A stretch of 64,000 bases of DNA from JAGPUQ01 sp050179115 (GTDB lineage Bacteria; Pseudomonadota; Gammaproteobacteria; Pseudomonadales; Porticoccaceae), in NCBI GenBank assembly GCA_050179115.1, contig JBFXFL010000002.1, positions 1 through 64,000 on the forward strand, given 5' to 3'. The notes below the pieces were generated by a model, which ran no database searches, was not told the DNA's origin, and saw nothing but the letters and a program-made list of their open reading frames with translations. Of this stretch, positions 8,040 through 16,040 are shown in pieces. The position numbers and the translations under genes are program-made. The first letter of the stretch is position 1. The number at the start of each line of letters is the position of its first letter.

Positions 8040-11000
8040 GGCTTGCTCCCTCTCCCACAAAGGAAATGATTTCGGACAGCTGGAATTCCCGCGCCAGCCG
8101 GCGCAGTTCGGTCACATAGGGTTGATATTGATCACCGAGGCTCGCCATCTCGTCGATGCAGCCGTTAATGGTTTTCATCCGGCCGACGCGCGCCGCTTGC
8201 ACGAGACCAATGCACAGGTCACGGGGTGGAATCGGCATGCGGAGCCGCCCTCCCGCCATCATTGGCGCCCGGATCCAGTCGAAAGCGAGATGGTTCTGTA
8301 GCAGAGAGGCCAGACCCGGCCACTGAACGGGTTTAGCCACGAACGCGTTGCAACCGGCATCCCGAGCGGCACGGCGCGCTTCGTCCGAGGTATCCGAGGA
8401 CACCATGATGATTGGCCGGCTCCACTGTGCCGCGCGCAGCCGTTCGCTCACCTGCAGGCCGCTGAGGTCGTGCATAACCAGATCGAGCAGCAACAGATCG
8501 GGATCCATTTGCTCGACCAGGCGCAGCGTCTCGTTACCCGAGCCGGCCTCGCCGATGTCGAATCCAAGGGGTGCGAGAAGGTCAACCAGCACGGCCCGGT
8601 GAGCGGCTTCGTCGTCCGCGATCAATACGCTGCGGCGTGGGCCGCGATAGCCGATAACGTCCTCAGCGGAAATATCCTGACGGGCGTTATCCGGCTTGCG
8701 TATCTCGGGCAGCAGTACCCGCAACTGAAAATCGCTGCCAACGCCGAGCTCGCTGCGCACCGTCAGCTCGCCGCCCATGAGCTCGGTCAGCAGGCGCGCG
8801 ATGGTCAGACCGAGTCCAGTCCCGGCCGCGCTCAGGTTGGAACGTTGAAATGGCTCGAAGATGCGCGCGAGTTCGGTGCTGCCAATCCCGGGACCGGTGT
8901 CGCGCACGAGAAAGCGAGTTATCTCGCTGCTACAGTCGACACTCAACACCACCTCGCCACGCAGAGTGAACTTGACCGCATTGCCCACCAGATTGATCAG
9001 TACCTGTGATAGACGCTTGCCGTCGGCGCGGACGTATTCCGGCAAATCGCCTTTGACCTCATAGTTGAATTCGATGCCCTTGTCGCTTGCCTGGGGCCGG
9101 AACATGTTCACCACCTGAAGCAACAAGGCCGGTAGGTCGGTCTCGCGCGAGTGCAGCTGAAATTTTCCGGCTTCGATCCTCGCGATATCGAGAATGTCGT
9201 CGGCAAGAGTGAGCAGGTGCTCGCCACTTTTGCGAATAACCTCGAGCTGGCCGTGCAGCCGTGGCAAATTGCGGGTTTCCCGCTCGGCACGCTTGGCATA
9301 GCCGATGATGCTGTTGAGCGGTGAACGGAGCTCATGACTCATGTCGGTCAGAAAGCGATTTTTGGCAAGACTCGCCGACTCCGCGGCTTCCTTTGCGAGC
9401 TGCAGGGCCTGATCGGTCTTGCCGTGCTCGGCAATCTCCTGGAGCAACAGTGCGGTCTGCCGCCCGGATTCCTCCTGGGCGACCCTGCGGGCTTCGCGCG
9501 TCAGGACACTCCACCAGGCGATGATCCCGACGGCGACGAGGGAGACAGCCCAAGCCTTGAACAACGAAGTACCCATCAGCGCCGCCTGTGCGGACGTGCC
9601 GGCTAGCGCTCCGGTGTTGTGGGTCAAAAGATAAGCGCTGCCCGGCAACACCGTGATAGCCACAGCCAGCAGGACGAATGTGGTGCAGAAATCGCGGGTT
9701 CGTCGAGCAAGTTGCGGAGAAAGCCAGGGCCACCTGGGTGTGGCCATGGCCTCGGGAGGGGGCTTCTTGCACAGATCGTCGCAGCGTGCATCCAGGGAAC
9801 AGCACAGCGAGCAGATAAACCCGGCGTAGGCAGGGCAGTGCGCCATGTCCTCGCGCTCGAACCGGTTGGCACAGATGCAGCAGTCCAGGGGCGCCGGCGC
9901 CAGCACCAGAGCCTCGTCAAGCGGTCGCGCCAGATAAAAGCGACCGCGCGTGATCCATGCCAGCAGTGGCGCGAGCAACAGGGCGACAAACAGCGCTATG
10001 AACGAGGCGAACGCCGCCGGCCAGGGTCCGAACACGCCGCTGAACGCCGCGATCGAGACCACGGATGCAATCAGGGTGGTGCCGACACCCACCGGATTGA
10101 TGTTGGGCAGATAGGCCCGCCTGAATTCGATGTGCGGTGGGCTCAAGCCGAGCGGCTTGTTGATGACGAGATCGGCGACCAGCGCCCCGATCCAGGCGAT
10201 AGCGATACAGGAGTACAGGCTAAGCACCTGTTCCAAGGCCTGAAATAGACCCACTTCCATGAGCAGGAGAGCGATGGCGACATTGAAGACCAGCCAGACC
10301 ACGCGGCCCGGATGGCTGTGGGTCAGGCGCGAGAAGAAATTGCTCCACGCCAGTGAGCCCGCATACGCGTTGGTGACATTGATCTTGATCTGCGACAACA
10401 CCACGAACGCCGTGGCCGTCGCTAGTGCCAGGGCCTGGTTGTTGAAAACATAACTGAAGCCGATGACATACATCAGCGTTGGCTCTGAGGCGCGGTGCGG
10501 CGGAAACTCATGCTGGATCACAATGAAAGCCAGAAAGGCGCCCGCCAGTTGCTTGAGTACCCCGGGCACTATCCAGCCGGGCCCGGCCAGTACCAGCGCG
10601 GCCCACCAGCGGCGGGACGAAGCGGGCGTGCGTTCGGGTAAAAAGCGCAGGAAATCCACTTGCTCCCCAATCTGCGCGATCAATGAAAAGCACACCGTTG
10701 TGGCGGCACCAAACAGCAGGGGATCAAAAGTGGTCCCGGCCTTGGAATAGCCGCCGAACGTGGTCCATTCGGCATATAGCGTCGGTTCCTTCAATAACAC
10801 AAAAATAAAAGGCAACACCGCCAGCACCAGCCAGGGTACGGAAGTCCACATCTGAAATTTGCTGATGCGGGTTATGCCGTGGAGCACCAGTGGAATCACC
10901 ACGACCGAGCTGACCAGATAACCAAGCGCCAACGGCAAGCCAACATAGAGTTCGAACATCAGCGCCATGATGGCGGCTTCAATGGCAAAAAAAATAAAAG

Positions 11001-11382
11001 TAAAGGACGCGTAGATCAGCGATGTGACGGTTGATCCCAGATAGCCGAAGCCTGCACCGCGGGCCAGAAGATCCAGGTCGACGCTGTATTTGGCGGCGTA
11101 GTAACTGATGGGTAGTCCGGTAAGAAAAATCACCAGCGCGACCGCGAGAATCGCGGCGACCGCGTTAGTGAAGCCGTAGTTCACCATTACAGCGCCGCCG
11201 ATGGCTTCCAGCGCAAGAAAGGAAATCGAGCCAAGTGCGGTTGCCGCTACACGGGCTTCCGACCATTTGCGAAAGCTGCGCGGCGCGAAACGCAGCGCGT
11301 AGTCTTCCAGGGTCTCGTTCGCAACCCAGGTGTTGTAGTCGCGGCGGACTCGCAATATCCGCAGCGTCGCAGCAGCAGCCAT
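8023..11382 (-). CDS. hybrid histidine kinase fused to an NCS1-type permease
   Basis: A membrane sensor of 1119 residues. Residues about 20-480 form a multi-span region resembling NCS1 purine/cytosine permeases (LEDYALRFAPRSFRKWSE, GFGYLGSTVTSLIYASFTF, NVTNAYAGSLAWSNFFSR). Residues 501-538 hold nine cysteines. Two more membrane segments lie at about 566-586 and 608-628. Then come HisKA with phospho-acceptor H683 (FLTDMSHELRSPLNS), the ATPase (N-box near 801, DTGPGIG, GTGLGLTIARLL), a receiver domain with D967, and a C-terminal helical region without an HPt histidine. The family analogy is CbrA, where an SLC5 transporter is fused to a kinase. It may sense, and perhaps move, an amide, urea or nucleobase. 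The start has GGAG eight bases upstream. Ligand and transport ability are unknown. Confidence 0.85.
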   Translation of the reverse strand: MAAAATLRILRVRRDYNTWVANETLEDYALRFAPRSFRKWSEARVAATALGSISFLALEAIGGAVMVNYGFTNAVAAILAVALVIFLTGLPISYYAAKYSVDLDLLARGAGFGYLGSTVTSLIYASFTFIFFAIEAAIMALMFELYVGLPLALGYLVSSVVVIPLVLHGITRISKFQMWTSVPWLVLAVLPFIFVLLKEPTLYAEWTTFGGYSKAGTTFDPLLFGAATTVCFSLIAQIGEQVDFLRFLPERTPASSRRWWAALVLAGPGWIVPGVLKQLAGAFLAFIVIQHEFPPHRASEPTLMYVIGFSYVFNNQALALATATAFVVLSQIKINVTNAYAGSLAWSNFFSRLTHSHPGRVVWLVFNVAIALLLMEVGLFQALEQVLSLYSCIAIAWIGALVADLVINKPLGLSPPHIEFRRAYLPNINPVGVGTTLIASVVSIAAFSGVFGPWPAAFASFIALFVALLLAPLLAWITRGRFYLARPLDEALVLAPAPLDCCICANRFEREDMAHCPAYAGFICSLCCSLDARCDDLCKKPPPEAMATPRWPWLSPQLARRTRDFCTTFVLLAVAITVLPGSAYLLTHNTGALAGTSAQAALMGTSLFKAWAVSLVAVGIIAWWSVLTREARRVAQEESGRQTALLLQEIAEHGKTDQALQLAKEAAESASLAKNRFLTDMSHELRSPLNSIIGYAKRAERETRNLPRLHGQLEVIRKSGEHLLTLADDILDIARIEAGKFQLHSRETDLPALLLQVVNMFRPQASDKGIEFNYEVKGDLPEYVRADGKRLSQVLINLVGNAVKFTLRGEVVLSVDCSSEITRFLVRDTGPGIGSTELARIFEPFQRSNLSAAGTGLGLTIARLLTELMGGELTVRSELGVGSDFQLRVLLPEIRKPDNARQDISAEDVIGYRGPRRSVLIADDEAAHRAVLVDLLAPLGFDIGEAGSGNETLRLVEQMDPDLLLLDLVMHDLSGLQVSERLRAAQWSRPIIMVSSDTSDEARRAARDAGCNAFVAKPVQWPGLASLLQNHLAFDWIRAPMMAGGRLRMPIPPRDLCIGLVQAARVGRMKTINGCIDEMASLGDQYQPYVTELRRLAREFQLSEIISFVGEGASHEDEC

Positions 11383-11782
11383 GCGTCATGCTCCAGGAGG
11401 TGTGCTCCGAGAATAGCGAGCTATATGTGCAGGGCGACCCGTAAGAGGGCGGTCGTCGATACGCCCCGACCTCGTCTACAAAGATCGGGCAAAGGATATG
11501 CCAGCATCTGGCAAAGGATATGCCAGGTGCCGCTCCCGTCAGTGTGGTGACTCGTTAATACTGTCTCGCCAGAGACTTAGCCGGATACCCGGTCACGGTA
11601 CAGAATCTGAAGCGGTCCGCCATGCACATTGAAAGTGCACACCGAACTCGCGTGCACCGGAAACGCCTACGACGAAGTGCGTATTGTCCCGCCGCAGTTG
11701 TGATGGGTGTAATCCTCTCACGTGTGGACGCATGTCTTGCGTCTACGTATCCGGGATTGACATTCGTCATAGGGGTAGCTCC
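11383..11782. other. 400-bp divergent intergenic region with long structured leader
   Basis: This gap separates the kinase gene (leftward) from the importer operon (rightward). It holds the two palindromic repeats at 11488-11526 and a possible -10 (TTAATACT, 11555-11562). Further down are a small inverted repeat TGCAC/GTGCA (11623-11627, 11635-11639) and a stem-loop GACGCA/TGCGTC (11727-11732, 11738-11743) that extends with wobble pairs. AGGGG at 11771-11775 is the ribosome site of the next gene. If transcription starts near 11536-11570, the leader is over 200 nt. I recognise no riboswitch class or convincing small gene in it. Confidence 0.5.
11488..11526. promoter_or_regulatory. two palindromic direct repeats, operator or sigma-54-like element
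   Basis: The 17-base sequence GGCAAAGGATATGCCAG occurs twice without mismatch, at 11488-11504 and 11510-11526, a period of 22 bp (about two helical turns). Each unit is itself dyad-symmetric (GGCA...TGCC). This suits a dimeric LuxR-type regulator bound twice on one DNA face. The second unit read from 11509 (TGGCAAAGGATATGCC) also fits the GG-N10-GC spacing of a sigma-54 promoter. Confidence 0.6.
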
Positions 11783-13039
11783 ATGATCAACCAGAAACCA
11801 CCATATCCTTCTGCGCTCAGTGCGGCAGCGCACAGCATCCGCAGCATATTGTTCGTCGTGGCCTGTGTTGCGCCTGGCATGGCGCTGTCCACGGGTTATC
11901 CCACCAGTGCGGTCAACACCACAGGCCTGGCGGTAACCGACACCGTCGTCACGGTAGGCCAGTTGCATTCCGCCACTGGCACCATGGCGATCAGTGAAAC
12001 GGGGTCGATTCAGGCCGAACGCCTGGCCATTGAACAGATCAACGAATCCGGAGGAGTGCTTGGAAGAAAGATCGAGATCATTCAGGAAGACGGCGCAAGC
12101 GACTGGCCAACCTTCGCCGAGAAGGCGCGCAAGCTGCTCGTCAACGACAAGGCCGCCGCGGTTTTCGGCTGCTGGACGTCGGCGTCGCGAAAAGCCGTAT
12201 TACCCGTGTTCGAGAAAGAAAACGGGATGCTGTATTACCCGACATTTTATGAAGGTCTCGAACAGTCAAAGAATGTGATTTACACCGGCCAGGAAGCCAC
12301 CCAGCAGATCATCGCCGGGCTCGACTGGCTGGCGAAAACCAAGGGTGCAAAAAAGTTCTATCTGGTTGGATCGGACTATATCTGGCCGCGCACCTCCAAC
12401 AAGATAGCCCGCAAACACATCGAGAACGTGCTGCATGGCGAGGTGGTCGGTGAGGACTACTTCCCGCTCGGCCATACCCAATTCGGTTCGTTGATCAACA
12501 AGATCAAGCTCAAAAAGCCGGATGCGGTGTACAGCATCATTGTGGGCGGCAGCAACGTGGCCTGGTGGAAGCAGCTGAAGGCCGCTGGGGTAACCAGCGA
12601 CAAGCAGACAATCCTGACGATCTCGGTAACGGAAGACGAAATTCTGGGAATCGGCGGCGAGAACATGGTCGGCTTCTACGCCGCCATGAAGTACTTCCAG
12701 AGTCTGGATAACGACAACAACAAGAAATTCGTAGCGGCCTTCAAAGCCAAGTACGGGAAGGACGCCGTGATCGGCGACGTGACGCAGGCAGCTTACCTTG
12801 GGCCCTGGCTTTGGAAGGCCGCTGTCGAAAAAGCCGGCAGCTTCGACGTCGACAAGGTCGCCGCCGCCTCGCCTGGCATAGAGATGCCCACGGCGCCCGA
12901 AGGCTACGTCAAGATACATGAAAACCATCACCTATGGAGCAAGCTGCGTATCGGCGAGGCGTTGGCCGATGGTCAGTACAAAGTGATTTACGAATCCGAT
13001 CTGATCGAGCCGAACCCCTTCCCCAAGGGCTATCAATAG
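11783..13039 (+). CDS. urtA: urea/short-chain amide ABC transporter, substrate-binding protein
   Basis: Periplasmic binding protein of 418 residues with a signal peptide (basic start, hydrophobic SILFVVACVAPGMA, cleavage probably near residue 34). The mature part is a Leu/Ile/Val-type bilobed binding protein of the UrtA/FmdD/AmiC group: VGQLHSATGTMAISE, EDGASDWPTFAEKARKLL, VFGCWTSASRKAVLPVFE, YYPTFYEGLEQSKNVIYTG. It captures substrate for the two permeases and two ATPases that follow. The adjacent formamidase suggests formamide or other short amides rather than urea alone. The ATG follows AGGGG. A strong hairpin after its stop probably raises its level over the membrane parts. Confidence 0.88.
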   Translation: MINQKPPYPSALSAAAHSIRSILFVVACVAPGMALSTGYPTSAVNTTGLAVTDTVVTVGQLHSATGTMAISETGSIQAERLAIEQINESGGVLGRKIEIIQEDGASDWPTFAEKARKLLVNDKAAAVFGCWTSASRKAVLPVFEKENGMLYYPTFYEGLEQSKNVIYTGQEATQQIIAGLDWLAKTKGAKKFYLVGSDYIWPRTSNKIARKHIENVLHGEVVGEDYFPLGHTQFGSLINKIKLKKPDAVYSIIVGGSNVAWWKQLKAAGVTSDKQTILTISVTEDEILGIGGENMVGFYAAMKYFQSLDNDNNKKFVAAFKAKYGKDAVIGDVTQAAYLGPWLWKAAVEKAGSFDVDKVAAASPGIEMPTAPEGYVKIHENHHLWSKLRIGEALADGQYKVIYESDLIEPNPFPKGYQ

Positions 13040-13043
13040 TGCG

Positions 13044-13080
13044 GATAGACGGCGGGGACTGCCAGTCACCGCCGTCTATC
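13044..13080 (+). other. 12-bp hairpin between binding-protein and permease genes
   Basis: GATAGACGGCGG (13044-13055) and CCGCCGTCTATC (13069-13080) are perfect inverted repeats around a 13-nt loop, five bases after the binding-protein stop. No U-run follows. Such hairpins commonly stabilise the mRNA of an abundant binding protein or attenuate read-through. Confidence 0.6.
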
Positions 13081-13134
13081 TGCCTGAATATGCAAGAGCG
13101 TTTTCGCAACGGGCGTTGATCGGGAGCTATCGCG

Positions 13135-14058
13135 ATGGATGGACTGTCTCTTCAGGAAGTGTGGTCCCTGTTGGTCATGCAGGGATTCAATGGCCTGAGT
13201 TTTTTCAGCGTGCTCCTGTTGATGGCGTTGGGGCTGGCCATCATTTTCGGCCAGATGGGCGTCATCAACATGGCGCACGGCGAATTTCTCACCGTAGGCG
13301 CCTACACCACCTATCTGCTTTCGGTGATCGCGGCAAACCATCTGCCGTGGTTCCAAAATTACTATTTTATCGCGGCGATCGTGGTGGGCTTTATGGTCGC
13401 ATTCACGGTGGGCTATATCGTCGAGTGGCTGATGATCCGCCATCTTTATCGTCGGCCCCTCGATTCGCTGCTCGCGACCTGGGGCCTCAGCCTCGTCATG
13501 CAGCAGATGTTCCGCTCGACGTTCGGCCCAAAGGAAGTGAGTGCCACGCTTCCTGAGTGGTTGATGGGATCGTACCAGCCGGTCGAGGGGATCGATATTC
13601 CGTTGAACGGTCTGTTCGTGATGGTACTGACATTGCTGCTTACCTCTGCTGTGGGGCTGATGATGTTCCGTTCACGCTGGGGTCTGCATGTCCGCGCGAC
13701 GGTCCAGAACCGCGCCATGAGTGGCGCAGTGGGCATCGATACCGCGAAGGTAGATCGCTTGACCTTTGCTCTGGGGTGCGGGATAGCCGGCGTCGCCGGC
13801 GCCGCCTTCACCACGATCGGGTCCACCGGACCCACCAGTGGGTCGCTGTATATCGTCGATACTTTCCTGGTGGTGGTATTCGGTGGCGCCCAGAGTCTGC
13901 TGGGTACCATTGTATCGGCGTTCTCCATTGCGCAGGCGCAATCCACTCTCGAATTCTTCATGACGGGCTCTATGGCCAAGGTTCTGACGCTGACCACGAT
14001 CATTACGATTCTGATGGTGCGGCCCGAGGGCCTGTTCCGGTTTCGGGTGCGCAGATGA
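13135..14058 (+). CDS. urtB: urea/amide ABC transporter permease, LivH/UrtB type
   Basis: Inner-membrane permease of 307 residues of the branched-chain amino-acid (LivH) superfamily. Typical features are the N-terminal LAIIFGQMGVINMAHGEF, several hydrophobic spans, RSRWGLHVRATVQNRAMSGAVGID (the cytoplasmic loop that docks on the ATPase) and GSLYIVDTFLVVVFGG near the end. Some UrtB proteins carry a long periplasmic N-terminal domain; this one does not, which matches FmdE-like short forms. The ATG follows GGGAG. It should pair with the next permease to form the translocation channel. Confidence 0.88.
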   Translation: MDGLSLQEVWSLLVMQGFNGLSFFSVLLLMALGLAIIFGQMGVINMAHGEFLTVGAYTTYLLSVIAANHLPWFQNYYFIAAIVVGFMVAFTVGYIVEWLMIRHLYRRPLDSLLATWGLSLVMQQMFRSTFGPKEVSATLPEWLMGSYQPVEGIDIPLNGLFVMVLTLLLTSAVGLMMFRSRWGLHVRATVQNRAMSGAVGIDTAKVDRLTFALGCGIAGVAGAAFTTIGSTGPTSGSLYIVDTFLVVVFGGAQSLLGTIVSAFSIAQAQSTLEFFMTGSMAKVLTLTTIITILMVRPEGLFRFRVRR

Positions 14059-14092
14059 GTCGGTGTCCTCAGGTCGCGCGGGAGAAAACAGC

Positions 14093-15274
14093 ATGAGGCT
14101 TGCAGGAAACAGTTTGGTGAAGAAATTGGCGGCAACGCGCTGGTGGCGCGACTTCGGTTCGATCATCGTGGTGGCGCTGATCATTTTCGCGGTACTGCCG
14201 CTGTCCCTCGATCTCTTTCGCCTGAATCTCGTGGGCAAGTATCTGACCTACGCTTTTGTGGCGGTTGGCCTTGTCCTGTGCTGGGGCTATGGAGGCATCT
14301 TGAGTCTGGGACAGGGCGTGTTCTTCGGGCTCGGCGGTTACTGCATGGCCATGTTTCTCAAGCTCGAAGCATCGGATATCGAAAGCACAAAAATCCAGTC
14401 GACACCCGGCATTCCCGATTTCATGGACTGGAATCAATTGACTGCGCTGCCCGCGTTCTGGGAGCCGTTCAAAAGCTTTACCTTTGCCGTGCTGGCGGTT
14501 CCGCTGGTACCCACCCTGTTCGCTCTGGCGATTGGTCTCGCCATGTTCAAGCGCCGCGTTGGTGGCGTGTACTTTGCCATCGTGACGCAGACGTTCGCCG
14601 CCATTCTCAGCATTCTGATTATCGGCCAGCAGGGCTACACCGGTGGCGTCAACGGTATCACCGACCTAAAGACACTGCACGGCTGGGATATTCGCAGTGA
14701 CGAGGCGAAATATGTTCTGTATTACATCAATGCCGTTCTGCTCATGGGCACGGTGCTCCTCGGTCGCTGGATCCTCAATACCAAGTTTGGGAAGCTGTTG
14801 CTGGCGCTGCGCGACAAGGAAGAGCGCGTGCGCTTTTCAGGCTATGACGTCGCAAACTTCAAGATCTTCGTGTTCTGTCTGGCGGCCATTTTCTCAGCGG
14901 TTGGCGGTGCCATGTTCACCTTGCAGGTAGGTTTCATGTCGCCATCGTTCGTCGGCATCGTGCCCTCGATAGAAATGGTGGTTTTCACCGCCGTCGGCGG
15001 CCGCCTGTCGCTGGTTGGAGCGATCTACGGCAGCTTGCTGGTCAACTACGGCAAGTCGTATTTTTCGGAGACTTTCCCGGAATTGTGGCTTTTTTTCCTC
15101 GGTGGATTGTTTATCGCAGCGGTGATGGTATTTCCCAATGGTCTCGCCGGGCTGGCCCAGCAGCTTCGCACCTGGCGTGCAAGGAGAAGTCGAGTATCCA
15201 GTGGAATGCCAGAGCCGGTTTCTGCCATGCCTGATAAAACCGCGGTGCCCGCCTTCAGATCCGAGGGAGGTTAG
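14093..15274 (+). CDS. urtC: urea/amide ABC transporter permease, LivM/UrtC type
   Basis: Second inner-membrane permease, 393 residues. LivM-type marks are YLTYAFVAVGLVLCWGYGGI, SLGQGVFFGLGGYCMAMFLK, the ATPase-docking loop LLALRDKEERVRFSGYD and VFTAVGGRLSLVGAIYGS. The basic C-terminal tail (about 365-393) is hydrophilic and cytoplasmic. I placed the start at the ATG at 14093, with GGGAGA upstream, rather than a GTG 30 bases earlier that has no ribosome site. The TGA stop of the preceding gene is 34 bp upstream and the next ATPase gene starts two bases after this stop, so coupling is tight. Confidence 0.87.
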   Translation: MRLAGNSLVKKLAATRWWRDFGSIIVVALIIFAVLPLSLDLFRLNLVGKYLTYAFVAVGLVLCWGYGGILSLGQGVFFGLGGYCMAMFLKLEASDIESTKIQSTPGIPDFMDWNQLTALPAFWEPFKSFTFAVLAVPLVPTLFALAIGLAMFKRRVGGVYFAIVTQTFAAILSILIIGQQGYTGGVNGITDLKTLHGWDIRSDEAKYVLYYINAVLLMGTVLLGRWILNTKFGKLLLALRDKEERVRFSGYDVANFKIFVFCLAAIFSAVGGAMFTLQVGFMSPSFVGIVPSIEMVVFTAVGGRLSLVGAIYGSLLVNYGKSYFSETFPELWLFFLGGLFIAAVMVFPNGLAGLAQQLRTWRARRSRVSSGMPEPVSAMPDKTAVPAFRSEGG

Positions 15275-15276
15275 TC

Positions 15277-16020
15277 GTGACCAGCAACGCTATGGTGCTT
15301 GCCGTCGAGGATCTGAGTGTTTCCTTTGACGGCTTCAAGGCGGTCGACGGGCTCAATCTGTATGTAGAACAAAATGAACTGCGGGTGGTGATCGGGCCAA
15401 ACGGTGCCGGCAAGACCACCTTGCTCGATCTCATCTGCGGACGCACGCGCGCGGATTCCGGCAGCATCAAGTTCAAGGATCAGGATCTCACCCGTTTGCC
15501 CGAATACCGGCGGGTGCGACTCGGGATCGGTCGCAAGTTCCAGACCCCTTCGATTTATGAAGGCTTGAGTGTCTTCGAAAACCTGGAGATTTCCTACCCG
15601 CGGGGCCGCACCGTTTTCGGCAGCCTGTTTTTTCGCCGCGATGCCGCGGTAATCGAACGCGTCGGCGAGGTGGCGGGACTCGTTGGTCTTGGCGATCGCA
15701 TAGAAGATGCCGCGGAGCAGTTGAGTCACGGCCAGAAGCAGTGGCTGGAAATCGGCATGTTGCTGATGCAGGACCCTGAGCTACTGATGCTCGACGAGCC
15801 GGTCGCGGGCATGAGTGTCAGCGAACGAGAGCAGACTGCGGCGCTGCTTACGCGCATTTCGACGAATCGTTCCGTGATTGTTATCGAGCACGATATGGAA
15901 TTCGTCAAGCGAATCGCGCATCGGGTGACGGTTCTGCACCAGGGCAAGGTCATCGCCGAGGGCAGCATGGCACATGTGCAGGCCGACCCGAAAGTGATAG
16001 AGGTTTATCTGGGGCATTGA
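15277..16020 (+). CDS. urtD: urea/amide ABC transporter ATPase, LivG/UrtD type
   Basis: Cytoplasmic ATPase subunit of 247 residues. Walker A is GPNGAGKTT (residues 40-48), the Q-loop region is GIGRKFQTPSIYEGLSV (UrtD-like rather than LivG), the signature is LSHGQKQWLEIG, Walker B is LLMLDEPVAGMS and the switch histidine is in VIEHDMEFVK. The GTG at 15277 follows GGGAGG six bases upstream. The last codons (VYLGH-stop) belong to a 19-bp sequence that is repeated in tandem just downstream. It acts with the next ATPase as the motor of the importer. Confidence 0.9.
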   Translation: MTSNAMVLAVEDLSVSFDGFKAVDGLNLYVEQNELRVVIGPNGAGKTTLLDLICGRTRADSGSIKFKDQDLTRLPEYRRVRLGIGRKFQTPSIYEGLSVFENLEISYPRGRTVFGSLFFRRDAAVIERVGEVAGLVGLGDRIEDAAEQLSHGQKQWLEIGMLLMQDPELLMLDEPVAGMSVSEREQTAALLTRISTNRSVIVIEHDMEFVKRIAHRVTVLHQGKVIAEGSMAHVQADPKVIEVYLGH

Positions 16021-16039
16021 CGTTTATCTGGAGCATTGA
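16003..16039 (+). repeat. 19-bp tandem duplication at the urtD-urtE junction
   Basis: GTTTATCTGGGGCATTGA (16003-16020) is repeated as GTTTATCTGGAGCATTGA (16022-16039) with one mismatch and a 19-bp period. The first copy encodes the urtD C-terminus and stop. The second is noncoding and supplies the GGAG ribosome site of the next gene. Confidence 0.85.
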
Positions 16040-16040
16040 T

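Noticed and set aside
11560..11782. Known riboswitch (guanidine or similar) in the amide operon leader
   Set aside because: No ACGR-capped paired hairpins or other recognisable consensus; only unspecific dyads.
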